Shown in pieces: positions 9,330 to 15,257 of a DNA stretch of 16,869 nucleotides. The number at the start of each line of letters is the position of its first letter. Position 1 is the first letter of the stretch. The stretch spans positions 1-16,869 of the forward strand of contig JAGLCH010000172.1 in assembly GCA_023146355.1 (NCBI GenBank), read 5' to 3'. A model generated the notes under the pieces. It was given only the letters and a program-made list of their open reading frames with translations. It did not search any database and had not been told where the DNA came from. The DNA is from Bacteriovoracaceae bacterium (GTDB lineage Bacteria > Bdellovibrionota > Bacteriovoracia > Bacteriovoracales > Bacteriovoracaceae). The translations under genes were made by a program, and so were the position numbers.

Positions 9330-9360
9330 TAAATAACATGGTTTTTGAAAAGCGGAAGGG

Positions 9361-10764
9361 CTACTTTTTCGTTTTTAGAAAGCGTTTTGCCATGCCATCT
9401 TTAGTTACTTGTTTTCCACGAGAAATAGCAAAAGCACCATTTTTCATGGGATTAGTTATAGTCGATGAGCTGGCAACAAAACAGTTATCACCAATAGTAA
9501 CAGGTGCCACCGTTTGGCTATCAGATCCGATGAAGGTATTTTTTCCAATAATAGTTTTGTGCTTATTCGCACCATCATAATTGCATGTAATAAAACCACA
9601 ACCAATATTAGTTTCTTCACCAATTTCGGCATCACCAACATAGCTCAAGTGGCTGATTTTTACACCTCGCTGAAGGACTGTATTTTTGATTTCAACAAAA
9701 TTTCCGATCTTAGATTCTTCTCCAACTACAGATTTTGGCCGCAGTCGAGCAAAGGGTCCGACAGCAGCATCTGCCTTAATGTGGCATTCCTCGAGAACAG
9801 AATAGGCCTTTACCTCTACGCCACTCTCAACTTTAGAGTTAGTAACGATTGATCCTGCTCCAAGCTTTACCCCTGGGCCAATTACAGTATTTCCTTCGGC
9901 AATAACATTAGGGTAAACCACTGTCCCCTCGCCAATCTGTACATCCCAATCAATATAAGCGCTTTTAGAATCTAAAAAGCGAACACCTGCTTCACGAAGC
10001 AGTCCGTTTTTTTCAATACGAAGCTTCTCACTAACAAACTCGAGTTGCTCCAAAGTATTGACCCCTACAAACGTCTCAGCACTTTCAAAAAGCACCGGAT
10101 GAACTGCAAAATGATCCTGAAAAAGGTCAGTTAGATAAAACTCCCCGGATTTATTTTTACAATCGACTTTGTCCAGATGTTCGAGAACAAAATCAGTTTT
10201 AAAGATATAGAGTCCTGAATTGACCTCTTTGATATTGCGAATATCTATGCTGGCATCTTTTTCTTCCACAATGTGAAAGCCTTGATCTCCGCGAACAATG
10301 CGGCCATAGCCCTTAGGATTGCCTGCAATAAAAGTAGCGGCAACACCATTAATTTCAGCATTTTCGAGTTCAGTAAGTAGAATTGAAAGATCGCTTTCTC
10401 TAATCAGCGGAGTATCAGCACACATCACGATGGTGTAATCGAGCTCTTTTGACTTGGGGTTTTCAAAAAAATAAGAACGAAGCGCATCAGCGGTACCAAG
10501 TTGTTTCTTTTGAACTGCAAACCTAATATTTTCAGTTGCACCATATCGAGCTGTTAGATGTCCTTCAACGCGTTCGCGCATATGGCCTGTAACAGCAGTG
10601 ATTTCCCCTTCGAGCTCATTTTCTTTGAAAAAATCTAAAAGGGCATTCACAGAATAATCAACAAGAGTTAAGCCAAGTGCAGGTGCCAGTGGCTTTGGAA
10701 GAGATAGTTTTAATCTAGTTCCCTGACCTGCGGCAAGGATTGCCGCTCCTACAGTTTTCTTCAT
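9361..10764 (-). CDS. glmU: Bifunctional GlcNAc-1-P uridylyltransferase / GlcN-1-P acetyltransferase
   Basis: GlmU acetylates glucosamine-1-phosphate (C-terminal domain) and then couples GlcNAc-1-P to UTP (N-terminal domain), giving UDP-GlcNAc for cell-wall and LPS synthesis. The product is 467 residues (E. coli 456). The pyrophosphorylase domain (1 to about 235) has LAAGQGTRLK (10-19) with SLPKP (21-25), QLGTADAL (88-95), CADTP (115-119), GEFYLTD (207-213) and GVNTLEQL (234-241). The left-handed beta-helix hexapeptide repeats (about 265-450) carry RLRP (340-343), IGNFVEIKN (353-361), HLSYVGDAEIG (372-382), NIGCGFITCNYDG (386-398) and FIGSDSQTVAPV (411-422), so the acetyltransferase half looks intact. 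ATG 10764 has AGGAG 8-12 nt upstream. It is the first gene of the leftward cluster and is transcribed divergently from lon. A compact palindrome lies between its putative promoter and ribosome site. Confidence 0.98.
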   Translation of the reverse strand: MKKTVGAAILAAGQGTRLKLSLPKPLAPALGLTLVDYSVNALLDFFKENELEGEITAVTGHMRERVEGHLTARYGATENIRFAVQKKQLGTADALRSYFFENPKSKELDYTIVMCADTPLIRESDLSILLTELENAEINGVAATFIAGNPKGYGRIVRGDQGFHIVEEKDASIDIRNIKEVNSGLYIFKTDFVLEHLDKVDCKNKSGEFYLTDLFQDHFAVHPVLFESAETFVGVNTLEQLEFVSEKLRIEKNGLLREAGVRFLDSKSAYIDWDVQIGEGTVVYPNVIAEGNTVIGPGVKLGAGSIVTNSKVESGVEVKAYSVLEECHIKADAAVGPFARLRPKSVVGEESKIGNFVEIKNTVLQRGVKISHLSYVGDAEIGEETNIGCGFITCNYDGANKHKTIIGKNTFIGSDSQTVAPVTIGDNCFVASSSTITNPMKNGAFAISRGKQVTKDGMAKRFLKTKK

Positions 10765-10782
10765 CTATGAACTCCTAATTTA

Positions 10783-10797
10783 CAATAACGGTTATTG
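10783..10797. promoter_or_regulatory. Perfect 15-bp palindrome at putative glmU start site (operator candidate)
   Basis: CAATAACGGTTATTG has perfect 7-bp arms around one base. It lies 18 nt upstream of glmU ATG, just upstream of the ribosome site and immediately downstream of a possible -10 box. The one-base centre makes an RNA hairpin poor, so a dimeric DNA-binding protein is the more natural reading. No known regulator is recognised. Confidence 0.45.
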
Positions 10798-10798
10798 A

Positions 10799-10827
10799 TT
10801 AATAAAATAAGAAATATTACTCACCAA
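10799..10827 (-). promoter_or_regulatory. Possible sigma-70-type promoter of the glmU operon
   Basis: On the minus strand TTGGTG (10827-10822) and TATTAA (10804-10799) are spaced by 17 nt. The predicted start near 10792 falls inside the palindrome at 10783-10797. Both boxes are imperfect and the region is AT-rich, so chance similarity is possible. Confidence 0.35.
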
Positions 10828-10942
10828 TACTGACCTAAAAGTATCAACTTTTCAAATGAAGCATACAATCAAGTAGATTGGATATATTGGCAATTATTAA
10901 TGCAAAGTACCCGATCACTTTACTCTGCAACTATCTAAAAAA

Positions 10943-10955
10943 ATTAGAGTCTAAT
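10943..10955. promoter_or_regulatory. 13-bp perfect palindrome upstream of lon
   Basis: ATTAGAGTCTAAT has 6-bp arms around a single base and lies 88 nt upstream of the lon ATG, in the glmU-lon divergent region. It could be an operator for lon. AT-rich DNA makes short palindromes fairly likely by chance, so this is tentative. Confidence 0.3.
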
Positions 10956-10964
10956 CAGAAAAAC

Positions 10965-10994
10965 CTTAAAGATCTCTAGATATTAACCCGATTA
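10965..10994 (+). promoter_or_regulatory. Weak heat-shock (sigma-32)-like promoter for lon
   Basis: CTTAAAG (10965-10971) and CCCGATTA (10987-10994) are separated by 15 nt. They resemble the sigma-32 consensus CTTGAAA / CCCCATNT with about two mismatches in each box. The start would fall near 11002, giving a leader of about 40 nt. lon is a classic heat-shock gene, which makes it plausible but not shown. No CIRCE element is seen. Confidence 0.28.
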
Positions 10995-11042
10995 GTTTGA
11001 TGGAACCGTACCTAAGGATAGGGCCATATTTAAGGAGACCGT

Positions 11043-13478
11043 ATGGTTACAAATTATGAAGGGGATAATATTGAGTTTAAAGATAAGCTCCCCTTATTAC
11101 CAATCAGAGATATAGTAGTATATCCGTTTATGATTCTTCCACTTTTTGTGGGAAGAGAGGCATCCATCCAAGCGGTGGACCATGCGCTCAATAATACGGA
11201 TAGATTAATTCTACTCGCCAGCCAAAAAGAGATAACAGCGGAGTGTCCCACTCCTGATGAAATCTATGAGCTTGGTACAGTCGCAATGATTATGCGAATG
11301 AGAAAACTCCCTGACGGAAGAATAAAAATACTTATTCAGGGGCTTTCAAAAGCTCGCATAACGAGCTTCGAGCAAACTGAGCCGTTCTACGTTACAAATG
11401 TAATGAAGGTGGAAGATCAATCTGCTGATGACGACTCTGTTGCAGTAAAAGCACTTATGAGAAATATTAGAGAGCAGCTTGAAAAGGTAATTAATCTTGG
11501 AAAGACGCTATCACCAGACATCTTAATGGTGCTTGAGGATATACAGTCTCCGGGTAGGCTTGCGGATCTTGTTGCTTCAAATCTCAACCTTCATGTTGCT
11601 GAAGCTCAGATGATTCTTGAAATAACTGATCCGATTGAACGGCTACATAAGATTAATGATATCTTATCGCGCGAGCTAGAAATTCTGGCAATGCAATCAC
11701 AAATCAAAACATCTGCGAAGGGTGAAATATCTAAGAATCAAAAAGAGTATTTCCTTCGTGAGCAGATTAAGGCAATCAAGAGTGAGCTTGGCGACCAAGA
11801 GGCACCTGAGGCCGAAGATGAGATTAGTGAATTTAGAGGGAAAATTGAAAAGGCAGAAATGCCCGAAGAGGCCCATAAAGAAACGATGAAGCAGCTAACT
11901 CGTCTTGAGAAAATGCACCCTGAATCATCTGAGTCGGGGGTTCTTCGCACTTACTTGGAGTGGATGACTGATCTTCCTTGGAATATAACCTCTAAAGAAA
12001 ATCTTGATATCAAAACAGCAAAAGAAATTCTTGATGAAGATCATTTTGATCTCGACAAGATCAAAATGAGAATTCTTGAGCACCTCGCTGTTCGCCAACT
12101 AAAAGGCGGGAATGTGAAGGGACCAATTCTTTGTTTCTCTGGCCCTCCAGGTGTTGGTAAAACATCTCTTGGCAAGTCGATTGCTAGAGCAACAGGAAGA
12201 GAGTTTATTCGCATGAGTCTCGGTGGAGTTAAAGACGAGGCCGAAATTAGAGGCCACAGGCGAACATATGTTGGAGCAATGCCAGGTCGTTTTATTCAAG
12301 CGATCAAGCAGGCAAAAACGAATAATCCAATGATCCTTCTCGATGAAGTTGATAAGTTGGGCGGGGATTTTAAAGGTGATCCATCAAGTGCACTACTTGA
12401 AGTATTGGACCCAGAGCAAAACTCTACTTTTAGAGACCACTACCTAAATGTTGAGTTTGATTTATCAAATGTAATGTTTATCGCCACTGCTAACGTACTA
12501 GACCAGATCCCTGCTCCACTACGCGACAGAATGGAAATAATAAATCTCTCGGGATATACCAGAGAGGAAAAAGTTGCGATCAGTAAGAGATATCTGATTC
12601 CAAAGCAAATGGATGAAAATGGTATTACTGAGGAGCAAGTTGAGTTTACTGATGAAGGTGTTAAGAGTGTAATCGAAGGGTTCACTTCTGAGGCCGGACT
12701 CCGTAACCTAGAGCGACGTATTGGTTCTCTTTGTCGAAAAGTAGCGATGAAAATCGCTACTGGAGAAGAGGGCAAAACCCATATCATTCCAGACACAGTA
12801 GAAAACCTTCTTGGGCCGGCACTTTATACACAAGATGATCATAAAGAACTCGATGAAGTCGGTGTCGCAACAGGGCTTGCCTGGAGCGCCGCTGGTGGTG
12901 CAGTTCTCCAGATTGAATCAACCAAAATGCCTGGAAAAGGTCTGACTCTTACCGGTCAGCTTGGTGATGTGATGAAAGAGTCAGCACAAACAGCTATCGG
13001 TTACATCAGAAGCAAGGCCGAAGAGTTGGGGATCGAGCACGAAGAGTTTGAGAAGAATGAATTTCATATTCACCTTCCAGCTGGCGCGGTTCCAAAAGAT
13101 GGGCCAAGCGCAGGTATTACTCTTGCAACGGCGCTAGTATCTCTTTTAACTGATTGTGCCATTAGTAAAGATGTTGCCATGACAGGTGAGATTACTCTTA
13201 CCGGTAAAGTGCTCCCTATTGGTGGGCTAAAAGAAAAAGCACTTGCAGCAATGAGGATGAATATTAAGACCATTGTTATCCCGTGGCAAAATAAGAAAGA
13301 TCTTGCAGAAATTCCAGAGGAGTTCCGTAATAAACTTGAGTTTATTCCGGTAAAAACCTTCAATGAAGTTCTGAGCATTGCACTTGTTGGCTGGGAAGAG
13401 AGAATGAAACTGGTCAATAAAAAGATAGAGTTTAAAATAGGCAAAGAGCCACAGTCGCTACCACCAGTTGCGGCATAG
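11043..13478 (+). CDS. lon: ATP-dependent LonA protease
   Basis: Lon is a cytosolic hexameric AAA+ protease that degrades misfolded and short-lived regulatory proteins. The 811-residue product has the full LonA layout. The N-terminal substrate-binding domain starts at LPLLPIRDIVVYPFMILPLF (16-35). A helical coiled region spans about 205-300. The AAA+ module has Walker A GPPGVGKT (367-374), Walker B ILLDEVDK (431-438), VLDPEQN (454-460) and the sensor-2 segment GLRNLERRI (552-560). The C-terminal protease domain has PKDGPSAG (684-691, nucleophile Ser689) and GGLKEK (727-732, dyad Lys732). It is slightly longer than E. coli Lon (784) because of a charged, Pro-ending tail (about 785-811). ATG 11043 has a strong AAGGAG 5 nt upstream. 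It appears monocistronic, ending in an intrinsic terminator. Confidence 0.98.
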   Translation: MVTNYEGDNIEFKDKLPLLPIRDIVVYPFMILPLFVGREASIQAVDHALNNTDRLILLASQKEITAECPTPDEIYELGTVAMIMRMRKLPDGRIKILIQGLSKARITSFEQTEPFYVTNVMKVEDQSADDDSVAVKALMRNIREQLEKVINLGKTLSPDILMVLEDIQSPGRLADLVASNLNLHVAEAQMILEITDPIERLHKINDILSRELEILAMQSQIKTSAKGEISKNQKEYFLREQIKAIKSELGDQEAPEAEDEISEFRGKIEKAEMPEEAHKETMKQLTRLEKMHPESSESGVLRTYLEWMTDLPWNITSKENLDIKTAKEILDEDHFDLDKIKMRILEHLAVRQLKGGNVKGPILCFSGPPGVGKTSLGKSIARATGREFIRMSLGGVKDEAEIRGHRRTYVGAMPGRFIQAIKQAKTNNPMILLDEVDKLGGDFKGDPSSALLEVLDPEQNSTFRDHYLNVEFDLSNVMFIATANVLDQIPAPLRDRMEIINLSGYTREEKVAISKRYLIPKQMDENGITEEQVEFTDEGVKSVIEGFTSEAGLRNLERRIGSLCRKVAMKIATGEEGKTHIIPDTVENLLGPALYTQDDHKELDEVGVATGLAWSAAGGAVLQIESTKMPGKGLTLTGQLGDVMKESAQTAIGYIRSKAEELGIEHEEFEKNEFHIHLPAGAVPKDGPSAGITLATALVSLLTDCAISKDVAMTGEITLTGKVLPIGGLKEKALAAMRMNIKTIVIPWQNKKDLAEIPEEFRNKLEFIPVKTFNEVLSIALVGWEERMKLVNKKIEFKIGKEPQSLPPVAA

Positions 13479-13479
13479 C

Positions 13480-13506
13480 AAAAACTCCCGAAAGGGAGTT
13501 TTTTTT
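13480..13506 (+). terminator. Intrinsic terminator after lon
   Basis: ACTCCC-GAAA-GGGAGT forms a 6-bp stem (longer if flanking A and T runs pair) capped by a GNRA tetraloop and followed by seven T residues. It starts 1-2 nt after the lon stop. The A-run on the other side would also make it work in the opposite direction. Confidence 0.95.
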
Positions 13507-13532
13507 GGCATTACTACCAACGATATCAAAGT

Positions 13533-13553
13533 TGAAAGAGAATTTCCCTTTCA
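13533..13553. promoter_or_regulatory. 21-bp near-palindrome upstream of the response regulator
   Basis: The arms TGAAAGAGAA (13533-13542) and TTCCCTTTCA (13544-13553) are complementary at 9 of 10 positions around a single T. It overlaps the -35 side of a possible promoter (TTTCAC 13549-13554, 17 nt, TAAAAT 13572-13577) and lies 53 nt before the ATG. A one-base centre fits a protein-binding operator better than a hairpin. Confidence 0.45.
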
Positions 13554-13606
13554 CCTTTTCCATATTTTAGTTAAAATCTACTGATTAACACTTTAAAGGA
13601 TTATTT

Positions 13607-14002
13607 ATGTCAGAAGAGTCAGCACTCAAAATTGTCGTAATTGACGACTCCCAATTTTCTAGAAAGGCAACTATTGAAATTCTCACAGACGAGGGTTATG
13701 AAGTTGTAGGTGAGGCCAACGGAGCAGAAGCGGCAATGAACCTGATTGGAACTAGTAATGCTGACCTCTATATTATTGATGTTGTTATGCCAGAAGTCAG
13801 TGGAATTGAGCTTGCGAAAATAATTTCAGAGAAGTCAGTTGGTGTATATATCGTCATGATGTCTTCACTATCCAATGAAAACATAATCATTGAATCAATT
13901 TCCAGTGGTGCCCTCGATTTCCTGCAAAAACCATTTGATCGTGCCGAACTTTTAAGCTCTGTAAGAAAGATCAATGCAATGAAAAATGAAAGTGGGTTTT
14001 AG
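13607..14002 (+). CDS. Stand-alone response-regulator receiver (CheY-like)
   Basis: This 131-residue cytosolic phosphoacceptor protein has a receiver domain and no output domain, so it likely signals by protein-protein contact or passes phosphate along a relay. The acidic pair is Asp13-Asp14 (VVIDDS), the phosphorylation site is Asp58 (IIDVVMP), the Thr/Ser switch is Ser86 (MMSS), and the conserved Lys is Lys108 in LQKPF. The MSSLSNENIIIESISSGALDFLQKPF stretch resembles chemotaxis-type receivers, but no che genes are visible. ATG 13607 has AAAGGA 6 nt upstream. No histidine kinase is adjacent. A small membrane-protein gene starts 3 nt after its stop and is probably co-transcribed. A 21-bp near-palindrome overlies its putative promoter. 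Chemotaxis, development or sigma-54 control cannot be chosen from sequence. Confidence 0.93.
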   Translation: MSEESALKIVVIDDSQFSRKATIEILTDEGYEVVGEANGAEAAMNLIGTSNADLYIIDVVMPEVSGIELAKIISEKSVGVYIVMMSSLSNENIIIESISSGALDFLQKPFDRAELLSSVRKINAMKNESGF

Positions 14003-14005
14003 ATC

Positions 14006-14341
14006 GTGACAAAAAGAGTACTAAAGCTATTTTGCTACTTCTCAATTTCGTTCCTGCTACTATCCATTCGAGTCAGCGATAAATCAATATTCGAGTCCTT
14101 AGACAGAGCAGTGACCCCCCACACCGTAAAAGCGCTCTTAATAACAAAAAACCAAATGCTTAGAGGTTTTACTTTCGTAAAAATTAAAGCATCCAATCTA
14201 TTTGCTGATGGTCTGGCCGTTGATCGCGTACAAAAAAGACTTTCTTCCCCAGTGAGAAACCGTTTTGGCCACCAGACCTACGGATTCAAGGAGAAAGAAG
14301 AAATGCTCAATAGGCTCTCTAATTCATTACAAAAACGCTAA
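14006..14341 (+). CDS. Small N-terminally membrane-anchored protein of unknown function
   Basis: I do not recognise this 111-residue product. Residues about 4-22 (RVLKLFCYFSISFLLLSIR) form a basic start plus a hydrophobic helix, a signal anchor or uncleaved signal peptide without a clear AxA site. The rest is basic and hydrophilic (VKIKASNLFADGLAVDRVQKRL, then a Lys/Glu-rich end), presumably periplasmic. The start is a GTG at 14006, 3 nt after the receiver gene stop, with only a weak GTGGG-type ribosome site, so translation probably depends on the upstream gene. The next in-frame Met is residue 51 and would lose the membrane segment. The stop is 2 nt from the convergent stop of the mini-protein gene, a tight fit that supports it being real. 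Coding potential is moderate, with no family to confirm it. Confidence 0.6.
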   Translation: MTKRVLKLFCYFSISFLLLSIRVSDKSIFESLDRAVTPHTVKALLITKNQMLRGFTFVKIKASNLFADGLAVDRVQKRLSSPVRNRFGHQTYGFKEKEEMLNRLSNSLQKR

Positions 14342-14343
14342 TT

Positions 14344-14544
14344 TTACTCTACAGTGACCTGAGCTTTCTTTTTACTATCAACATAATCCTCAGCGAGCTG
14401 TGCAAGTTTTGCAATATCTTTTCCAGCAACTCGTGCCTGCGAAGATTGAGTAGACTTACAGTCTTTAGCATTGAGCGCCTCTGAACCAAACACTGACCCT
14501 GCGAATAATACTGATACAATTGTAATTGCGATTAGTTTTTTCAT
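14344..14544 (-). CDS. Secreted mini-protein, paralogue B (KDCKxTQSSQARV family)
   Basis: This 66-residue exported protein is of unknown function. ATG 14544 is chosen because a near-perfect ribosome site (GGAGGAAATA) ends right before it and a signal peptide starts there; an in-frame upstream extension of 16 codons runs through the sigma-54 promoter and is rejected. The signal peptide MKKLIAITIVSVLFAGSVFG is probably cut after Gly20, leaving about 46 residues. The mature part has a single Cys (residue 29) in KDCKSTQSSQARVAGK (27-42), then a likely amphipathic helix (IAKLAQLAEDYV, 44-55) and a charged end. It matches the neighbouring mini-protein at 39 of 66 ungapped positions, including 14 of the 16 residues of that block. 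It has its own sigma-54 promoter and is not simply the second gene of an operon, since a terminator-like hairpin lies between the two. Confidence 0.88.
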   Translation of the reverse strand: MKKLIAITIVSVLFAGSVFGSEALNAKDCKSTQSSQARVAGKDIAKLAQLAEDYVDSKKKAQVTVE

Positions 14545-14575
14545 TATTTCCTCCGTTTCTCTTACCCTAGTATGA

Positions 14576-14591
14576 TGCATAGATTGTGCCA
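14576..14591 (-). promoter_or_regulatory. Sigma-54 (-24/-12) promoter of mini-protein B
   Basis: On the minus strand TGGCACAATCTATGCA matches the sigma-54 consensus TGGCACGNNNNTTGCW at all fixed positions except two. The diagnostic GG-N10-GC spacing is exact (GG at 14590-14589, GC at 14578-14577). The predicted start is near 14565, leaving a leader of about 21 nt that holds the GGAGG ribosome site. Such promoters need a AAA+ enhancer-binding activator. Confidence 0.85.
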
Positions 14592-14631
14592 AAACGAGGA
14601 TAGAGTATTTAAGGACTTACGACGAGAAGTA

Positions 14632-14650
14632 GTGTCCACAATGTGTACAC
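14632..14650. promoter_or_regulatory. 19-bp near-palindrome, candidate enhancer site for a sigma-54 activator
   Basis: GTGTCCACAATGTGTACAC has 9-bp arms with one mismatch around a central A. It lies about 67-85 bp upstream of the predicted sigma-54 start, the classic range for enhancer-binding-protein sites. It has TGT-N11-ACA geometry. The activator is not encoded in this window. Confidence 0.5.
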
Positions 14651-14696
14651 CGACTGATATTTTTACAATGTTTATAATATTTAAGACGGCTAATTT

Positions 14697-14719
14697 AAAA
14701 GGCCCCATTCCTTGGGGCC
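14697..14719 (-). terminator. Terminator-like hairpin after mini-protein A
   Basis: On the minus strand GGCCCC-AAGGAAT-GGGGCC forms a six-pair all-GC stem followed by TTTT. It lies 66 nt past the stop of the upstream mini-protein gene. The T-run is short, so termination may be partial. It separates the two paralogues into independent transcription units. Confidence 0.65.
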
Positions 14720-14723
14720 GAAA

Positions 14724-14735
14724 CTAATCGATTAG
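14724..14735. repeat. 12-bp perfect palindrome CTAATCGATTAG
   Basis: A perfect 6-bp-arm palindrome lies between the terminator hairpin and the stop of the upstream mini-protein gene. No promoter is obvious beside it. It could be a protein-binding site or chance in AT-rich DNA. Confidence 0.3.
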
Positions 14736-14784
14736 AAGTCCGCCAGCATCTTGAGCCGGGGAAGATCTAATAATGTGAGTAGTA

Positions 14785-14991
14785 CTATTCTGATATAACT
14801 TTTACTTCCGTTTTCTTATTTTCTTGAACATAATCTTGTGCAAGCTTTGCTAGCTCCGATACATTTTTTCCTGAGACTCGTGCCTGTGAAGATTGGGTTG
14901 CCTTACAGTCTTTAGGCTTTAGTGCCTCAGCAGCTAGTGCTGATCCAGTTAGTAATAATGATACAAATGTGATTGCCAGTAGTTTTCTCAT
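14785..14991 (-). CDS. Secreted mini-protein, paralogue A (KDCKxTQSSQARV family)
   Basis: This 68-residue exported protein is of unknown function. ATG 14991 is preceded by GGAGAAATT; an 18-codon upstream in-frame extension would cross the promoter and is rejected. The signal peptide MRKLLAITFVSLLLTGSALA has a good AxA site (ALA, 18-20), leaving a mature chain of about 48 residues. The conserved block KDCKATQSSQARVSGK (27-42) with the only Cys (29) is followed by a helix-prone stretch (VSELAKLAQDYV, 44-55) and a Lys/Glu-rich tail. It is about 59% identical, ungapped, to the downstream paralogue, a tandem duplication that has diverged most in the signal peptide and helix. A lone Cys in the mature chain would allow an intermolecular disulfide or a thiol adduct. 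Secreted or periplasmic location is inferred from the signal peptide. Confidence 0.88.
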   Translation of the reverse strand: MRKLLAITFVSLLLTGSALAAEALKPKDCKATQSSQARVSGKNVSELAKLAQDYVQENKKTEVKVISE

Positions 14992-15028
14992 AATTTCTCC
15001 AATGTTTAACTCTCTCACAAATATATAT

Positions 15029-15044
15029 TGCATATTACATGCCA
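15029..15044 (-). promoter_or_regulatory. Sigma-54 (-24/-12) promoter of mini-protein A
   Basis: On the minus strand TGGCATGTAATATGCA has the exact GG-N10-GC spacing (GG at 15043-15042, GC at 15031-15030) and the TGGCA and TGCA cores of the sigma-54 consensus. The start is predicted near 15018, about 27 nt before the ATG. With the matching promoter of paralogue B this is unlikely to be chance. Confidence 0.82.
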
Positions 15045-15112
15045 ACTCAGAGCTTCTACTAACAGGCAGTTAGATAAAGTGGGGACCCTGAAAACTGTTA
15101 TAAAATGATCTA

Positions 15113-15131
15113 GTGTAAAAACATTGGACAT
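15113..15131. promoter_or_regulatory. Weak TGT-N11-ACA site upstream of mini-protein A
   Basis: GTGTAAAAACATTGGACAT shares the GTGT start and TGT-N11-ACA geometry of the 14632-14650 site (11 of 19 positions identical) and lies about 95-113 bp upstream of the predicted start. It is much less palindromic, so it is only a candidate second enhancer site. Confidence 0.25.
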
Positions 15132-15194
15132 TAAATTTAAAAGTAGCAGTAAAAAAGAGAAAACAGAAAAAACCATATAGCTTTCTGTATATAC

Positions 15195-15227
15195 AAATAG
15201 GCACTACCAAAATGACAGTGCCTATTT
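15195..15227 (-). terminator. Long hairpin after the four-Cys secreted protein gene
   Basis: AAATAGGCACT and AGTGCCTATTT form a perfect 11-bp stem around an 11-nt loop, starting 31 nt past the stop at 15258. On the minus strand the 3' arm ends TATTT and continues GTATAT, a weak U-rich tail. It acts either as a terminator or as a 3'-end stabiliser. Confidence 0.6.
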
Positions 15228-15257
15228 ACAAAACAAAGAAATAGCTCCAAGTAGGAA

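Noticed and set aside
9281..9360. glmS ribozyme or riboswitch before glmS
   Set aside because: The 80-nt gap is too short and lacks the ribozyme core; only a small hairpin is seen.
13500..13525. Possible sigma-54 element TTGGCATTACTACC after lon
   Set aside because: The -24-like TGGCA is present but the GC at N10 spacing is absent (AA instead).
14545..14592. N-terminal extensions of both mini-proteins (also 14992-15045)
   Set aside because: They would precede the signal peptide and overlap the sigma-54 elements; the ATGs at 14544 and 14991 have strong ribosome sites.
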